Under the pieces are notes generated by a model. It was not told the DNA's origin. It saw nothing but the letters and a program-made list of their open reading frames with translations, and did no database searches. 64,000 nt of DNA. Source: Planctomycetota bacterium. Lineage in GTDB: Bacteria > Planctomycetota > B15-G4 > SIAN01. Position 1 is the first letter of the stretch. Every line of letters begins with the position of its first letter. Location of the stretch: positions 1 to 64,000 of the forward strand of contig SIAN01000001.1 in NCBI GenBank assembly GCA_009691715.1, in the 5' to 3' direction. The position numbers and the translations under genes were made by a program. This document shows, one piece after another, positions 35,549 through 44,216 of the stretch.

Positions 35549-36790
35549 ATGGCGACCACTCGACGCGGCTTTCTGGTGCAGGCGCTCGGCGCCGCGGCGA
35601 CGCTGCCGCTGCTGCCACGCTTCGCCTTCGCGCGCGCGGCGCTGGCGGCCGCGCGCCCCGATCGGATCGTCGTGCTGCTCGATCTGGCCGGCGGCAACGA
35701 CGGGTTGAACACGGTCGTCCCGCACAGCGACCCGCTCTACCTTGCGGCGCGACCGACGCTGCGGATCGAGGCGGCCGGACTGCTGCCGCTTGCGGACGGA
35801 CTTGGGCTGCGCAGCGAGTTGGCGCCGCTTCACCGCCGCTTCGAGGCCGGCGAGCTCGCGATCGTGCAGGGCGTCGGATATCCGAATCCCGACCTGAGCC
35901 ACTTCAAGTCGACCGATATCTGGCATTCGGCGTCGCTTACGCCAACGGAATACTCGCCGGGCTGGATCGCGCGAGTTGCGGATCGTCCCGAGTTCGCCGG
36001 GTCCGGCCGCCTGCCGTTGATCATGTGCGGTGGCGGGCCGGTGCCGCGCGCGATCGTCGGCTCGCGCGGGCCAGCACCGCAGGTCGATCGGATCGATCAA
36101 CTGCGTCCCGCCGCCGGCCCCGAAGCGGGCGCAGCGGCACGAGTGGCGGAGCAAAAGGCGATCGCCGAAGCGATCAGCACGAGCGGCGGCAGCGGCGGCG
36201 CGGCACTCGCGTTCCTGCGCGATGCGGCGCGCGCGACGCAACGGCAGGCGGTGCAGATCGAGCAGGCCGCGAGCAAGGGGCGAGCGAGCGGCGACTATCC
36301 GGCGGCGCCGCTCGGCGGTGCGCTCCGGCTTGCCGCGCAGTTGATCGGCGGCGGCCTCGACGGCAGCGCCTACTACGTGCGCCAAGACGGCTACGACACC
36401 CATGCGTTCCAGCGCGACCAGCACGCGCTGCTGCTGCGCGATCTCGGCCAGGCGCTCGGCGCGTTCTGGGACGACGTGGTCGCGGCGGGCGCAGCCGATC
36501 GTGTCGTCGTGCTCGCCTGGTCGGAGTTCGGCAGGCGCGTGGCGGAGAACGGCTCGAAGGGGACCGATCACGGCGCCGCCGCGCCGCTGTTCGTGCTCGG
36601 CAAGGGCGTTAGGGGCGGGTTGCACGGCGCAGCGCCGCGACTCGACGCGCTCATCGACAAAAACCTCGTCCACACCACCGACTTCCGCCGCGTCTATGCC
36701 GCGTTGCTCGACGACTGGCTCGAAGTCGATTCGACCGAACTGCTCGGCGAGCGGTTCGAGCCGGTGCCAGTGATCCGCCGGTCGAGCTGA
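35549..36790 (+). CDS. DUF1501 family protein, Tat-exported
   Basis: A 413-residue protein with a twin-arginine signal (MATTRRGFLVQALGAAATL). The DUF1501 features are RIVVLLDLAGGNDGLNTVVPH, DLSHFKSTDIWHSA, YDTHAFQRDQH and VLAWSEFGRRVAENGSKGTDHG. The fold is related to the alkaline phosphatase/sulfatase superfamily, and the Asp/His residues fit a metal site, but no activity is established. ATG 35549 has GGAGGG seven bases upstream. An earlier ATG (35531) overlapping the DUF1800 stop is possible. Confidence 0.9.
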   Translation: MATTRRGFLVQALGAAATLPLLPRFAFARAALAAARPDRIVVLLDLAGGNDGLNTVVPHSDPLYLAARPTLRIEAAGLLPLADGLGLRSELAPLHRRFEAGELAIVQGVGYPNPDLSHFKSTDIWHSASLTPTEYSPGWIARVADRPEFAGSGRLPLIMCGGGPVPRAIVGSRGPAPQVDRIDQLRPAAGPEAGAAARVAEQKAIAEAISTSGGSGGAALAFLRDAARATQRQAVQIEQAASKGRASGDYPAAPLGGALRLAAQLIGGGLDGSAYYVRQDGYDTHAFQRDQHALLLRDLGQALGAFWDDVVAAGAADRVVVLAWSEFGRRVAENGSKGTDHGAAAPLFVLGKGVRGGLHGAAPRLDALIDKNLVHTTDFRRVYAALLDDWLEVDSTELLGERFEPVPVIRRSS

Positions 36791-36878
36791 CGGATCAACG
36801 GACGGCTCCGGGCGTCGCTGAAGGCTTGCAGCGGCCGGGGATGCGGCCACAATCGGCAGACTTCGGCAGGAGCTGCGA

Positions 36879-38783
36879 GTGGCGTTTCGACCGTCGAGTC
36901 ATCCCCGCATCACACGAATGCTGCTGGCGCTCGCCGTGCCGCCGCTCCTGATCGAGCTGCTGCTCCAGATGGGGGCGGTCGCGGTGTCGCTCGGAGTGAC
37001 GGTCGGTGCCGCTGGCGACTCATCTGATCTTGGCGCGCAAGCGGGGAAGGCAGCGTGCGCGGCGCTCTGCGTCGGCGACTCCTTCACCTACGGACTCGGT
37101 TCGAGCGATCCGGCCCACTCCTATCCCATGCAGCTCGAGGTCGCGTTCAAGCAGCGCCCGTTCCACGCGCGGTCGTCCGTCGTGAACGCCGGCTGGCCAG
37201 GGCACACCTCGCGTGACGTGCTGCTCACCTTGAAGAGTCGATTCGAGACTCTCGATCCGGCGTGCGTGATCGTCCTTGTTGGCGTGAACGACATGTGGCG
37301 CATGCCGGAACGGTTGAGCGCGGGCGACCTCGAACTCGCCGCCGCTTCCGGTTCGCCCGACGGCTTCCGCCTTGAGTGGCGGACACGGCGGCTGATCCAG
37401 CTCCTGTTGCAGCCTCGAAGCGAAATCGCCCCACTCGCGCTACCACCGGAGGGCAGTCTCGCGGCGCCCGAAGAGCCTGTGGCACCTGCCGAGATCGCGC
37501 CGGCCACAGGCAGCAAACCCGACGGGGAACCAGATCCCCTGATCGGAAGATGGCGCGGCGAGGACGGCGACGTGATCGTTCTCGCAGATGGCACTGCGGA
37601 TCTCGCTGGCGTCGCCTACCGCTGGTCGCGAAAGGGTCGCTCGGTCGAGTTCATGGCGGCGGGTCCGAGCGGAAAAGTGACGCGCTCGCAGGTGACGATC
37701 AAGGACCGTGGCGTCTCGTTCCGCCCCTATCCGGGCACGACGAAGGTTCGCCACCTCGCTCGCGTCGTCGCCGCCGAGCGTGGTCAGGAAGAACTCAAAG
37801 CTGCGAAGGATCCCGGTCAGGCGCTCGCGCGGTTGGACGAGGAGATCCTGAGGGACCCGACGGACACTCGTGCCCGTCTGAAGCGGATCGGCGTCGCGCG
37901 CCTCGCCGGTGCCAAAGAGGTCGCCGAGGCGGATGTCGCGTTCTTCGAGCGGGTCGCGGCAGAGTCTCGGAGCGTCGACTCGCGCCACGACCTGGCCATG
38001 GCGTTCAATTGGGCGGGGCGGACCGAGGAGGCGGGTGTCGTCGCCCGTGAACTTCTCGCCGTGTCCGAAGGCGCTGCGACCGGAAGTGACGCCGCGCTCT
38101 GGCTCCTCGTTGCCCGGGCCGACGTCACCCGCGGCGATGTCGATCGCGCGCTCGTGGCGCTCGATCGCTCGCTCGCGATTCCGAAGGACGACGGTCCGTT
38201 CGACCGGCCCGACCGCCTCCGATTCAGGGCCAGGCTCCATGGAAAAAGTGGCGCCACTCAACAAGCGGTGCGCGACGCTGTCGAGGCTTGGTCGATCGAC
38301 GGGCAGGACAATCGTCTTGCGCGGGACATCATCCTCAGTCCGAACCGCTACACCGAGGAACTCCTCACCAGCGCCGTCGAGTCGCTCGGGCTGAGCGCGA
38401 GCAAGCGCGAACGACTGGTAACGATCGTGAAGGAGTCGATCGGGGGGTCGATGAATGGTCCCATGGGGGTTCTCGCCGACCACGTGAAGTTGGCGCTCGA
38501 GCTTTGCCGCCAGCAGGACGTTCCGGTCTTCCTGCTCAACTACCCAACGACGCATGCCGCAGAAGGCGAGCACGAGGAGGTGGCCGAGACGCATCTGCTG
38601 GTTGCCGAGCAGACCGGCGCGCGCCTGATCGACGTTCGCGGTCACTTCAGGCGCCTGATGCAGAGCCACCGACGCGAGGAGTACTTCATCGCCGACGGCC
38701 ACTGCAACGACGCGGGCTACGCGGAGATGGCGAGGATCATCGCGAACGCGATCGCCGGAGGCGACGCCGCCTCCGGGGATTGA
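36879..38783 (+). CDS. Membrane-anchored SGNH hydrolase with a large internal insertion and TPR-like region
   Basis: A 634-residue protein starting at GTG 36879 (AGGAG upstream). One hydrophobic segment lies at about 13-45. The SGNH motifs are split: nucleophile Ser68 in CVGDSFTYG and block III VLVGVNDMW come early, but block V ADGHCNDAGYAEMA (Asp606, His608) is near the end. Between them lie a small beta domain at about 220-300 (GRWRGEDGDVIVLADGTADL) and a helical repeat region. The fold suggests an esterase or acyl-transfer activity on envelope sugars, as in AlgX/DltD-like proteins; that is inference. It is a single gene. Confidence 0.78.
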   Translation: MAFRPSSHPRITRMLLALAVPPLLIELLLQMGAVAVSLGVTVGAAGDSSDLGAQAGKAACAALCVGDSFTYGLGSSDPAHSYPMQLEVAFKQRPFHARSSVVNAGWPGHTSRDVLLTLKSRFETLDPACVIVLVGVNDMWRMPERLSAGDLELAAASGSPDGFRLEWRTRRLIQLLLQPRSEIAPLALPPEGSLAAPEEPVAPAEIAPATGSKPDGEPDPLIGRWRGEDGDVIVLADGTADLAGVAYRWSRKGRSVEFMAAGPSGKVTRSQVTIKDRGVSFRPYPGTTKVRHLARVVAAERGQEELKAAKDPGQALARLDEEILRDPTDTRARLKRIGVARLAGAKEVAEADVAFFERVAAESRSVDSRHDLAMAFNWAGRTEEAGVVARELLAVSEGAATGSDAALWLLVARADVTRGDVDRALVALDRSLAIPKDDGPFDRPDRLRFRARLHGKSGATQQAVRDAVEAWSIDGQDNRLARDIILSPNRYTEELLTSAVESLGLSASKRERLVTIVKESIGGSMNGPMGVLADHVKLALELCRQQDVPVFLLNYPTTHAAEGEHEEVAETHLLVAEQTGARLIDVRGHFRRLMQSHRREEYFIADGHCNDAGYAEMARIIANAIAGGDAASGD

Positions 38784-38876
38784 CTCAAGTCAGTGTGTCG
38801 GCGCACCGCGATTCGGACTCATCGACCGATCGATCACGAGCGGCTGCGCCGCTGGAGTTGGCTCTGACGGCCGGGC

Positions 38877-40574
38877 ATGCTGCGGTCCATGCGCGTGGCC
38901 CTCGCCCAGATCAATCCGACGATCGGCGCCTTCGCCGCCAATGCCGCGAAGATCGCCGACTTCCATGCGCGCGCCGCCGAACGCGGCGCTGCCGTCGTGC
39001 TCTTCCCCGAGATGTGCTTGTGCGGCTATCCGCCTGGAGATCTGGTCGAGTGGAGTGATTTCGTTGGCGAGTGCGAGGAGGCGCTGCACGAGCTCGCGGC
39101 GCGGATGAAGGGCGGCCCGGCGGCGGTGGTCGGCTTCGTCGAGAGCTCGCCGCATGCGACGGGATTCGGCCGCAGCAACAGCGTGGCCTGGATCGTCGAC
39201 GGCCGCGTCTGCGTGGTGGCGCGCAAGTCGCTGCTGCCCAACTACGACGTGTTCGACGAGCGGCGCTGGTTCGACCCAGCCGACTCGCGCACGGTGGTCG
39301 ACCTCGGCGGGCGTCGGCTAGGCCTCTCGATCTGCGAAGACCTCTGGAACGACGAGCGCTTCTGGCCGCGCCGCCTCTATCCGATCGACCCCAATTCGGA
39401 GCTGCGCGCCAAGGGGGCGACCGCGATCCTGAACGCCTCGGCGTCGCCCTTCGAGATCGGTAAGCCGGCACTGCGGCGCGCGATGATCACCGCGGTCGCC
39501 CGTCATCAGCGCCTGCCGGTCGCCTACTGCAACCTGGTGGGGGGCAACGACTCGCTGGTGTTCGATGGCCACAGCATGGTGGTCGACGGCGACGGTCGGT
39601 TGATCGCGCACGCGGGCGGCTTCGAGGAGGAGATCCTCGTCGCTGACTTGCCCGATGTCGCGCCGCAAATCGTCGCAGCGGCGACGCAGGTGGTCGTTCG
39701 CGCGCCGGTCGACGACGATCAGGCGCAGGTGCTCGCGGCGCTGGTGCTCGGCGTGCGCGATTACGCCTGGAAGACCGGCTTCACGCAGGCGCTCCTCGGG
39801 TTGTCAGGCGGCATCGATTCGGCGCTGACCGCCGTCATCGCCGCGCGCGCGTTGGGGCCGCAGAACGTGCTCGCGGTGGCGCTGCCGTCGCGCTTCACCG
39901 CCGCGATGAGCGACGACGATGCGGCAGCGCTGGCGCGCCATCTCGGCATCGGTTTCGAGCGAGTGCCGATCGAGCCGGTGGTCGACGCCTTCCGCGCCGC
40001 GCTCGAGCCATTGCTCCAGAACGGCGGCAAGGGACTCGCCGACGAGAACCTGCAGGCGCGAGTTCGCGGCACCGCCCTCATGGCGATCGCCAACCAGCGC
40101 GGTCACCTGCTGCTGACGACCGGCAATAAGTCGGAGCTCGGCGTCGGCTACTGCACGCTCTATGGCGACATGAACGGCGGGCTCGCGGTCATCGGCGACG
40201 TCGACAAGACGCTGGTCTTCGGTCTCGCTCGCCACGTGAATCGCGGCGGCGAGGTGATCCCGTGGCGAACCATCGAGCGTCCGCCGACCGCGGAGTTGCG
40301 CGAAGGGCAAAAGGACGAGGACAGCCTGCCGCCCTACGCCGTGCTCGATCGAGTGCTCCACGATCTCGTCGTCGAGCGCCGAGGCGTCGTCGAGCAGGGG
40401 CTGCGGGGCGGCGGCGAACCGCTCGCGCGCGAAGTGCGCCGACTGCTGTTCAAGAGCGAGTTCAAACGCAAGCAGGCGGCGCCGGTGTTGAAGGTCACGC
40501 CGAAGGCGTTCGGCGCCGGTTGGCGTCACCCGATTGCCCACCGTTTCGGGCAGGAGAAGCCGCCGCCGCGTTGA
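38877..40574 (+). CDS. nadE: NAD+ synthetase, glutamine-dependent
   Basis: A 565-residue two-domain enzyme that amidates deamido-NAD. The N-terminal nitrilase-type glutaminase has Glu in LFPEMCLCGYPPGD, Lys in VARKSLLPNYDVFDERRWF and Cys in GLSICEDLWN. The synthetase domain has the P-loop LLGLSGGIDSALT and TTGNKSELGVGYCTLYGDM. The length fits the family. ATG 38877 is used; a second ATG four codons on (38889, MRVALAQINP) matches the usual family start equally well. A B12 riboswitch for the next gene follows directly. Confidence 0.95.
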   Translation: MLRSMRVALAQINPTIGAFAANAAKIADFHARAAERGAAVVLFPEMCLCGYPPGDLVEWSDFVGECEEALHELAARMKGGPAAVVGFVESSPHATGFGRSNSVAWIVDGRVCVVARKSLLPNYDVFDERRWFDPADSRTVVDLGGRRLGLSICEDLWNDERFWPRRLYPIDPNSELRAKGATAILNASASPFEIGKPALRRAMITAVARHQRLPVAYCNLVGGNDSLVFDGHSMVVDGDGRLIAHAGGFEEEILVADLPDVAPQIVAAATQVVVRAPVDDDQAQVLAALVLGVRDYAWKTGFTQALLGLSGGIDSALTAVIAARALGPQNVLAVALPSRFTAAMSDDDAAALARHLGIGFERVPIEPVVDAFRAALEPLLQNGGKGLADENLQARVRGTALMAIANQRGHLLLTTGNKSELGVGYCTLYGDMNGGLAVIGDVDKTLVFGLARHVNRGGEVIPWRTIERPPTAELREGQKDEDSLPPYAVLDRVLHDLVVERRGVVEQGLRGGGEPLAREVRRLLFKSEFKRKQAAPVLKVTPKAFGAGWRHPIAHRFGQEKPPPR

Positions 40575-40594
40575 TCGGTGCCGCGACGTTGCTA

Positions 40595-40795
40595 CGTTGT
40601 CGCCCGTTCGCGGTGTGAATACGGGAAGCCGGTGCAAAACCGGCGCGGCCCCGCCGCTGTGATCGGGAACGAACGTCCGCCGTGCTCCGGCTTCGGCTGC
40701 AGCGCGGAAAACCACTGGAGGGCGCCTCGCGCTTGCGCGATGCGCCCGCTGGGAAGGTCGGATCAGTAGCACGCCCGAGAGCCAGAAGACCGTTC
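40595..40795 (+). promoter_or_regulatory. Cobalamin riboswitch
   Basis: The conserved core is clear: GGGAAgccGGTGCAAAACC at 40623-40641, then GGCCCCGCCGCTGTGA (40647-40662), CCACTGG (40712-40718), GGGAAGG (40751-40757) and the 3' half CCCGAGAGCCAGAAGACC (40774-40791). This is a cobalamin (B12 box) aptamer, which normally shuts down expression when B12 is plentiful. Outer stem limits are approximate. It lies on the plus strand ahead of the beta-propeller gene. Confidence 0.95.
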
Positions 40796-41014
40796 CACCG
40801 CAAGTGTTCCAGTTTTGGGCTCCTCGGGGGAGGAGCGGGACCGTGGTGCGTGCGGCCGGGCGCGTCGGAACTCGTTCCGTCGGAGGCGTCCCGTCAAAGC
40901 TGTCGCGCGACCTGTCTCGCCGCTCCCGCGAAGCCTGGCGCGGCGGAGCGATCCGTCGCAGCGCGCAGCGCGGCCGAGGGGGCCGCGAGGCGCGCCGATC
41001 GGGAGGACGAGGCG
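40796..41014 (+). other. Leader between riboswitch and start codon, with a hairpin
   Basis: A perfect hairpin gctcctc-gggg-gaggagc lies at 40819-40836, right after the aptamer, and could be the expression platform. No T-run follows. The remaining roughly 180 bases to the ATG hold no recognised gene. Confidence 0.5.
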
Positions 41015-42337
41015 ATGGGACGAGGCAAGCGATGGTCTCGCGGTGGGCTGGCCGTGGTGGTGGGGGCGGTGGTCGCAGCGGCGGCGCCTGAGGCTCCAGC
41101 GCAGCAGGCGGCGCCCGGATTCGGTCTCGATGAGGTCGTGGTCGCACCCGGTGGATTCGTCGGCGGGTTCGAACTGCTGGCGAACGGCGACTACGCGCTG
41201 TTCGACGGCACCGCAGTGCAGCAGGTGTCGAGCGTCGACGGCAGTGTGGTGCAGACGCTGTTCACGCCGCCCGGATTCGTCTTCGGCGCGTTCCTGCGCA
41301 ATTCGCCAGATGGCGCCACGCTCTACTTCGGCGAATCGAGCAACCACGAGATCTGGGCGATCGACCTCGCGACGCTGCAGGCGCAGGTCGTGCTGACGGT
41401 GACCTTCCCGTTCGACCTTGCGTTCGATCCGCAGGGGCAGCCATTCGTGACCTGGTCGCTCGGCTTCTTCCAGGGCTCGCACGTTTCGCTTTGCGACTTC
41501 GTGACCGGGACGATCGACGATGTCGTCGACTCACCGGAAGCGTCGGGGCCGCTCTTCTTCGACGCCGACGGCGACCTCTGGACCGCGCTGCCCGACTTCA
41601 GCAGCTACCCGCCGACCCGTGACGCGACCGAGCTCATTCGGATCGATGCTGCCAACCTCGCCGCGGCCATCGGCCCAGGCGCCTACGACGCGACGCTCGC
41701 GCCGGTCATCGCGCAGCTCGACGGCGCCTACGGTCTGGTGCAGGACGACGGTGGCGATCTGATCGTGAGCGACGCCAACTACGGCACGATCGTCGCCGTC
41801 GATCCGGCGAACGGCGCCGAGTCGATCGTCGCCGAGGCCGGTGGCTTCGAGGCGTTCGCCTACCTCTGCTGGCGCGATCAGCCTCACGGCGTGTTCGAGC
41901 CGTGGCAGCCGGCCGATGCGGGCGAGTTGATCGCAGTCCGAACCGACTATTTCAGCGAGAACGCGGTCACGCGCGTGCGGCCGGCGCGGCCGATGATCGC
42001 AACGAACCCGCCATCGCCCGTCCCGGCTGGACCGTTCGACCTCGACCTCACCGGAGCGACCCCGGACGGATTCGCGTTGCTCTATGTCTCTGCCGGTCTC
42101 GCACCGAATGAGTTCGCACTGCGCAACCGGACCTGGCCAGCGCCGCTCTACTTCGATCTCGATTTCGTCGGCTTGCAGTTCCACGTGCTGGCGCTCGACA
42201 GCTCCGGCGAGTTCCACGAGACGCTCACCAACAGCGGCTTCGGCGGCATCGATCTCGCCGCGCAGTTCGTGACCGCCGCCTCGCTCGGCGGGCCGTACTT
42301 CGGCACGTCGGAGGCGATCGTGGTGACGCTGCAGTAG
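41015..42337 (+). CDS. Secreted beta-propeller-like protein under B12 riboswitch control (BtuG-like candidate)
   Basis: A 440-residue protein. ATG 41015 follows GGGAGG and opens a signal peptide (GGLAVVVGAVVAAAAPEAPA). The body has repeated propeller-style blades: NGDYALFDGTAVQQVSSVDG, PDGATLYFGESSNHEIWAID, FDADGDLWTALPDFSSYPP and DGGDLIVSDANYGTIVAVDP. A separate beta domain follows from about residue 330. The riboswitch in front and the BtuF-like remnant behind point to corrinoid capture. In Bacteroidetes, BtuG, a beta-propeller surface lipoprotein, binds B12 very tightly. Homology to BtuG is not shown here; the role is inferred from context and fold. No lipobox is seen. Confidence 0.72.
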   Translation: MGRGKRWSRGGLAVVVGAVVAAAAPEAPAQQAAPGFGLDEVVVAPGGFVGGFELLANGDYALFDGTAVQQVSSVDGSVVQTLFTPPGFVFGAFLRNSPDGATLYFGESSNHEIWAIDLATLQAQVVLTVTFPFDLAFDPQGQPFVTWSLGFFQGSHVSLCDFVTGTIDDVVDSPEASGPLFFDADGDLWTALPDFSSYPPTRDATELIRIDAANLAAAIGPGAYDATLAPVIAQLDGAYGLVQDDGGDLIVSDANYGTIVAVDPANGAESIVAEAGGFEAFAYLCWRDQPHGVFEPWQPADAGELIAVRTDYFSENAVTRVRPARPMIATNPPSPVPAGPFDLDLTGATPDGFALLYVSAGLAPNEFALRNRTWPAPLYFDLDFVGLQFHVLALDSSGEFHETLTNSGFGGIDLAAQFVTAASLGGPYFGTSEAIVVTLQ

Positions 42338-42422
42338 CGTCGCCGCGCCGATCGGCGCAGTCAGAGCAGTCAGAGCAGTCGGAGCGGCCGGCACGACGGG
42401 ATGGGCGCGCGATGGTTTCTTG

Positions 42423-42572
42423 ATGAAGCGCGCCGTCTCGCTCCTGCCGGCCGCCACCGAACTGGTGGCGTCTCACGGCGGCCTCGAAACTGGGGCGCTG
42501 CGCACGGTCGTTGGATGGTTCAGTTCGCTGTCGGGCGAAACCTTGACGCACCAGCGGAAGCGTTCAGCTTGA
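42423..42572 (+). pseudogene. Truncated BtuF-like cobalamin-binding protein gene (5' remnant)
   Basis: A 49-codon frame opens MKRAVSLLPAATELVAS. This fits the N-terminus of BtuF/FecB-type corrinoid-binding proteins (typically M-R-I-V-S-L-L-P-x-A-T-E-I). Similarity stops at about codon 17, near base 42473. The remaining 32 codons are unlike the family and overlap a minus-strand pseudogene. The rest of btuF has been lost to a rearrangement. The position 85 bases after the propeller gene suggests an original B12-uptake operon. Between the two genes is a 9-bp repeat (agtcagagc, three copies, 42359-42385). Confidence 0.6.
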
Positions 42573-43043
42573 TCGAACAACGCGGTCGGAACGGAGGATC
42601 GGTGGCCGAAGCGCTCTTCGGGAAGCAGGCGGAGGATCGGGCAATCGATCCACCATGCTGCGCCGGTGTGAAGCACGGGGACCACGAATCAGTGCCGTCC
42701 AACGCGTACTCAGGCGCGAAACCCCACACGCCCTGCTCCTCGCCAACCTTCCGCTCCTCTTCCCTCCAGGCGTAGAACGACGCGTCGTCGTGGTAGGGAT
42801 CCGCGTGGATGAAGACCGCTTCCGTGCCGTGGTTCCGAAACTCGACGTCGAAGTCGATCCAGCGGCCGTCGGCGGCGCGGACGGAGGCACGCACCTCGAG
42901 CGAGACGTTCACCGAGACCTCGATCAATGCAGGTAGCGCCGCCTCGGCTTCGTGCGCTGCAGCCGAGGATGCTTTGGCTCGGGCGAGCAAGCGACCGCTG
43001 CCGCGAACACCCACGCCCGGCGAATCGGACCGCTCGCGGTCAC
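42473..43043 (-). pseudogene. Frameshifted lipoprotein gene
   Basis: Protein-like sequence is spread over three frames. GTG 43043, which overlaps the stop of the membrane-protein gene upstream, opens a lipoprotein signal (IRRAWVFAAAVACSPE). A second frame carries LEVRASVRAADGRWIDFDVE and HADPYHDDASFYAWREEE. After about 42680 a third frame carries LFDQAERFRWCVKVSPDSEL to a TGA at 42473. Two frameshifts make the gene inactive unless the sequence is in error. The function is unknown. Confidence 0.6.
42983..43030 (-). repeat. 48-bp repeat, copy A (signal-peptide coding)
   Basis: Identical at 45 of 48 bases to copy B at 44044-44091, in the same orientation. On the minus strand it encodes PIRRAWVFAAAVACSP, a lipoprotein signal, at the start of the frameshifted lipoprotein gene. 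Confidence 0.9.
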
Positions 43044-43549
43044 CCTGCGGGGAGCACCGCGCGACAGTGGGTGCACCGGAGCACCCACTTCTTCATCACA
43101 AGAAGCCATCCCAACAGACCTCCCACGAGCGACGCGATGATGATGGCGACGCAACCACCCACCAGGATGCCGGGCTCGAGGTCCTTCCCGTGAAGAGCGA
43201 ACTGCGCCTTTTGGACGGCGAGCATCTGGGTCGGAGGCAGTGCGCTCAACTGTTCGCTCGTCGGAATCGCGCCCTCGATCAGCTGAATGATCATCGGTTC
43301 AGGGACCTTGGCAGCCCGGAGATCGGACTCGACCTCCGGCGTCGACTTGCTCGTTTGGGACGCGATGAATCCGCTGCCGAGCAGGCCAAGGCCCCCAATC
43401 CCCATGCCGATGAACGATGGAATCAGCAGGACGAACCCGATGAAGACCACGATGCCGCCCATGCGCCGGATCTTGGTCCGGATCATCGACCCTCGGTCAC
43501 CGGTCTTGCCGACGATCTCCTCGTCAGCCGTCTTCGGGCACTCCTCCAT
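43040..43549 (-). CDS. Small membrane protein with a C-terminal CxxC
   Basis: A 169-residue protein with two membrane hairpin regions: VVFIGFVLLIPSFIGMGIGG at about residues 33-62 and GILVGGCVAIIIASLVGGLL at about 130-155. Between them is a soluble helical part (AAKVPEPMIIQLIEGAIPT). It ends in RCTHCRAVLPAG, half of a zinc-ribbon-like site. The frame stays open to GTG 43711 and the upstream part is protein-like, so the true start is uncertain. It lies within a patch of decayed genes but is itself intact. The function is not recognised. Confidence 0.6.
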   Translation of the reverse strand: MEECPKTADEEIVGKTGDRGSMIRTKIRRMGGIVVFIGFVLLIPSFIGMGIGGLGLLGSGFIASQTSKSTPEVESDLRAAKVPEPMIIQLIEGAIPTSEQLSALPPTQMLAVQKAQFALHGKDLEPGILVGGCVAIIIASLVGGLLGWLLVMKKWVLRCTHCRAVLPAG

Positions 43550-43589
43550 CGGACCTGAGTTGGTCGGCCAGCCACGGTACGTCGTCGTT

Positions 43590-44098
43590 TGGCGCAGAAT
43601 GGTGATTGCGGCGCCGCAAGCGTGAAACACGTCGTTCGGCGAAGGGAATCCAAAGATGATCGGCGACGCGCTACCGCGATGCTCGATCGTCTGGCCGACC
43701 GCCGGATGCACGGCCGAGTGTCAGGCGGAGACCTCCAACCACATGAGCCGCTGGCGGTGTGCAGGTCCATCGACTCTTCGAGCGCGAAGAACATCCGATC
43801 ACACGAGGCGCTCGGAGCATCGTCGACACGGAGTACAGGCCATCAGCTGCGTCCGCGATGTTCTTGAATCCGATCTGGATCTAGGTGCGTGCCTCCAGGA
43901 TCGAGCGGCTGTCGGTCGAACGGACGGTCACCCCATCGCTCATGAAACCGAGCGTGGTTGCCGTCACGCAGCCCTCGAGTCCGAACGCGCACACGCGCGC
44001 GGATCGGCAGTGGCGCATCAGCGGATGTCTCTCTCGGAGTGCGGCGAGCAGGCGACCGCTGCCGCCCACACCCACGCCCGGCGAATCGGACGTCGCAT
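43590..44098 (-). pseudogene. Second decayed lipoprotein gene
   Basis: ATG 44098 has GGAGGG seven bases upstream and encodes RRPIRRAWVWAAAVACSPHS, then stops after 26 codons. Downstream, protein-like pieces appear in successive frames: ARVCAFGLEGCVTATTLGF to a TAG at 43881, then IQIGFKNIADAADGLYSVST in the same frame, then MFFALEESMDLHTASGSCGW, then FGFPSPNDVFHACGAAITIL. This is the pattern of a gene broken by several frameshifts and a stop. The original function is unknown. Confidence 0.5.
44044..44091 (-). repeat. 48-bp repeat, copy B (signal-peptide coding)
   Basis: Partner of copy A (42983-43030), with three mismatches. It encodes PIRRAWVWAAAVACSP on the minus strand. Similarity does not continue beyond the signal-peptide region. 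Confidence 0.9.
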
Positions 44099-44216
44099 GG
44101 CGTTCCCTCCGGAGGAGCGGCATTCGTCTGCGGTCGGACACGGCCGCGCTGGAATCGTGGATCGGGACCGTCACTTCACGCGAAGGAGCCGTGCCGCTTG
44201 TCCCCGGCTCTTGCCG

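Noticed and set aside
42983..44091. Integron cassette array with attC sites
   Set aside because: The repeated 48-bp segment is explained by signal-peptide coding, with start codons and ribosome-binding sites in register. No attC core ends or integrase were seen.
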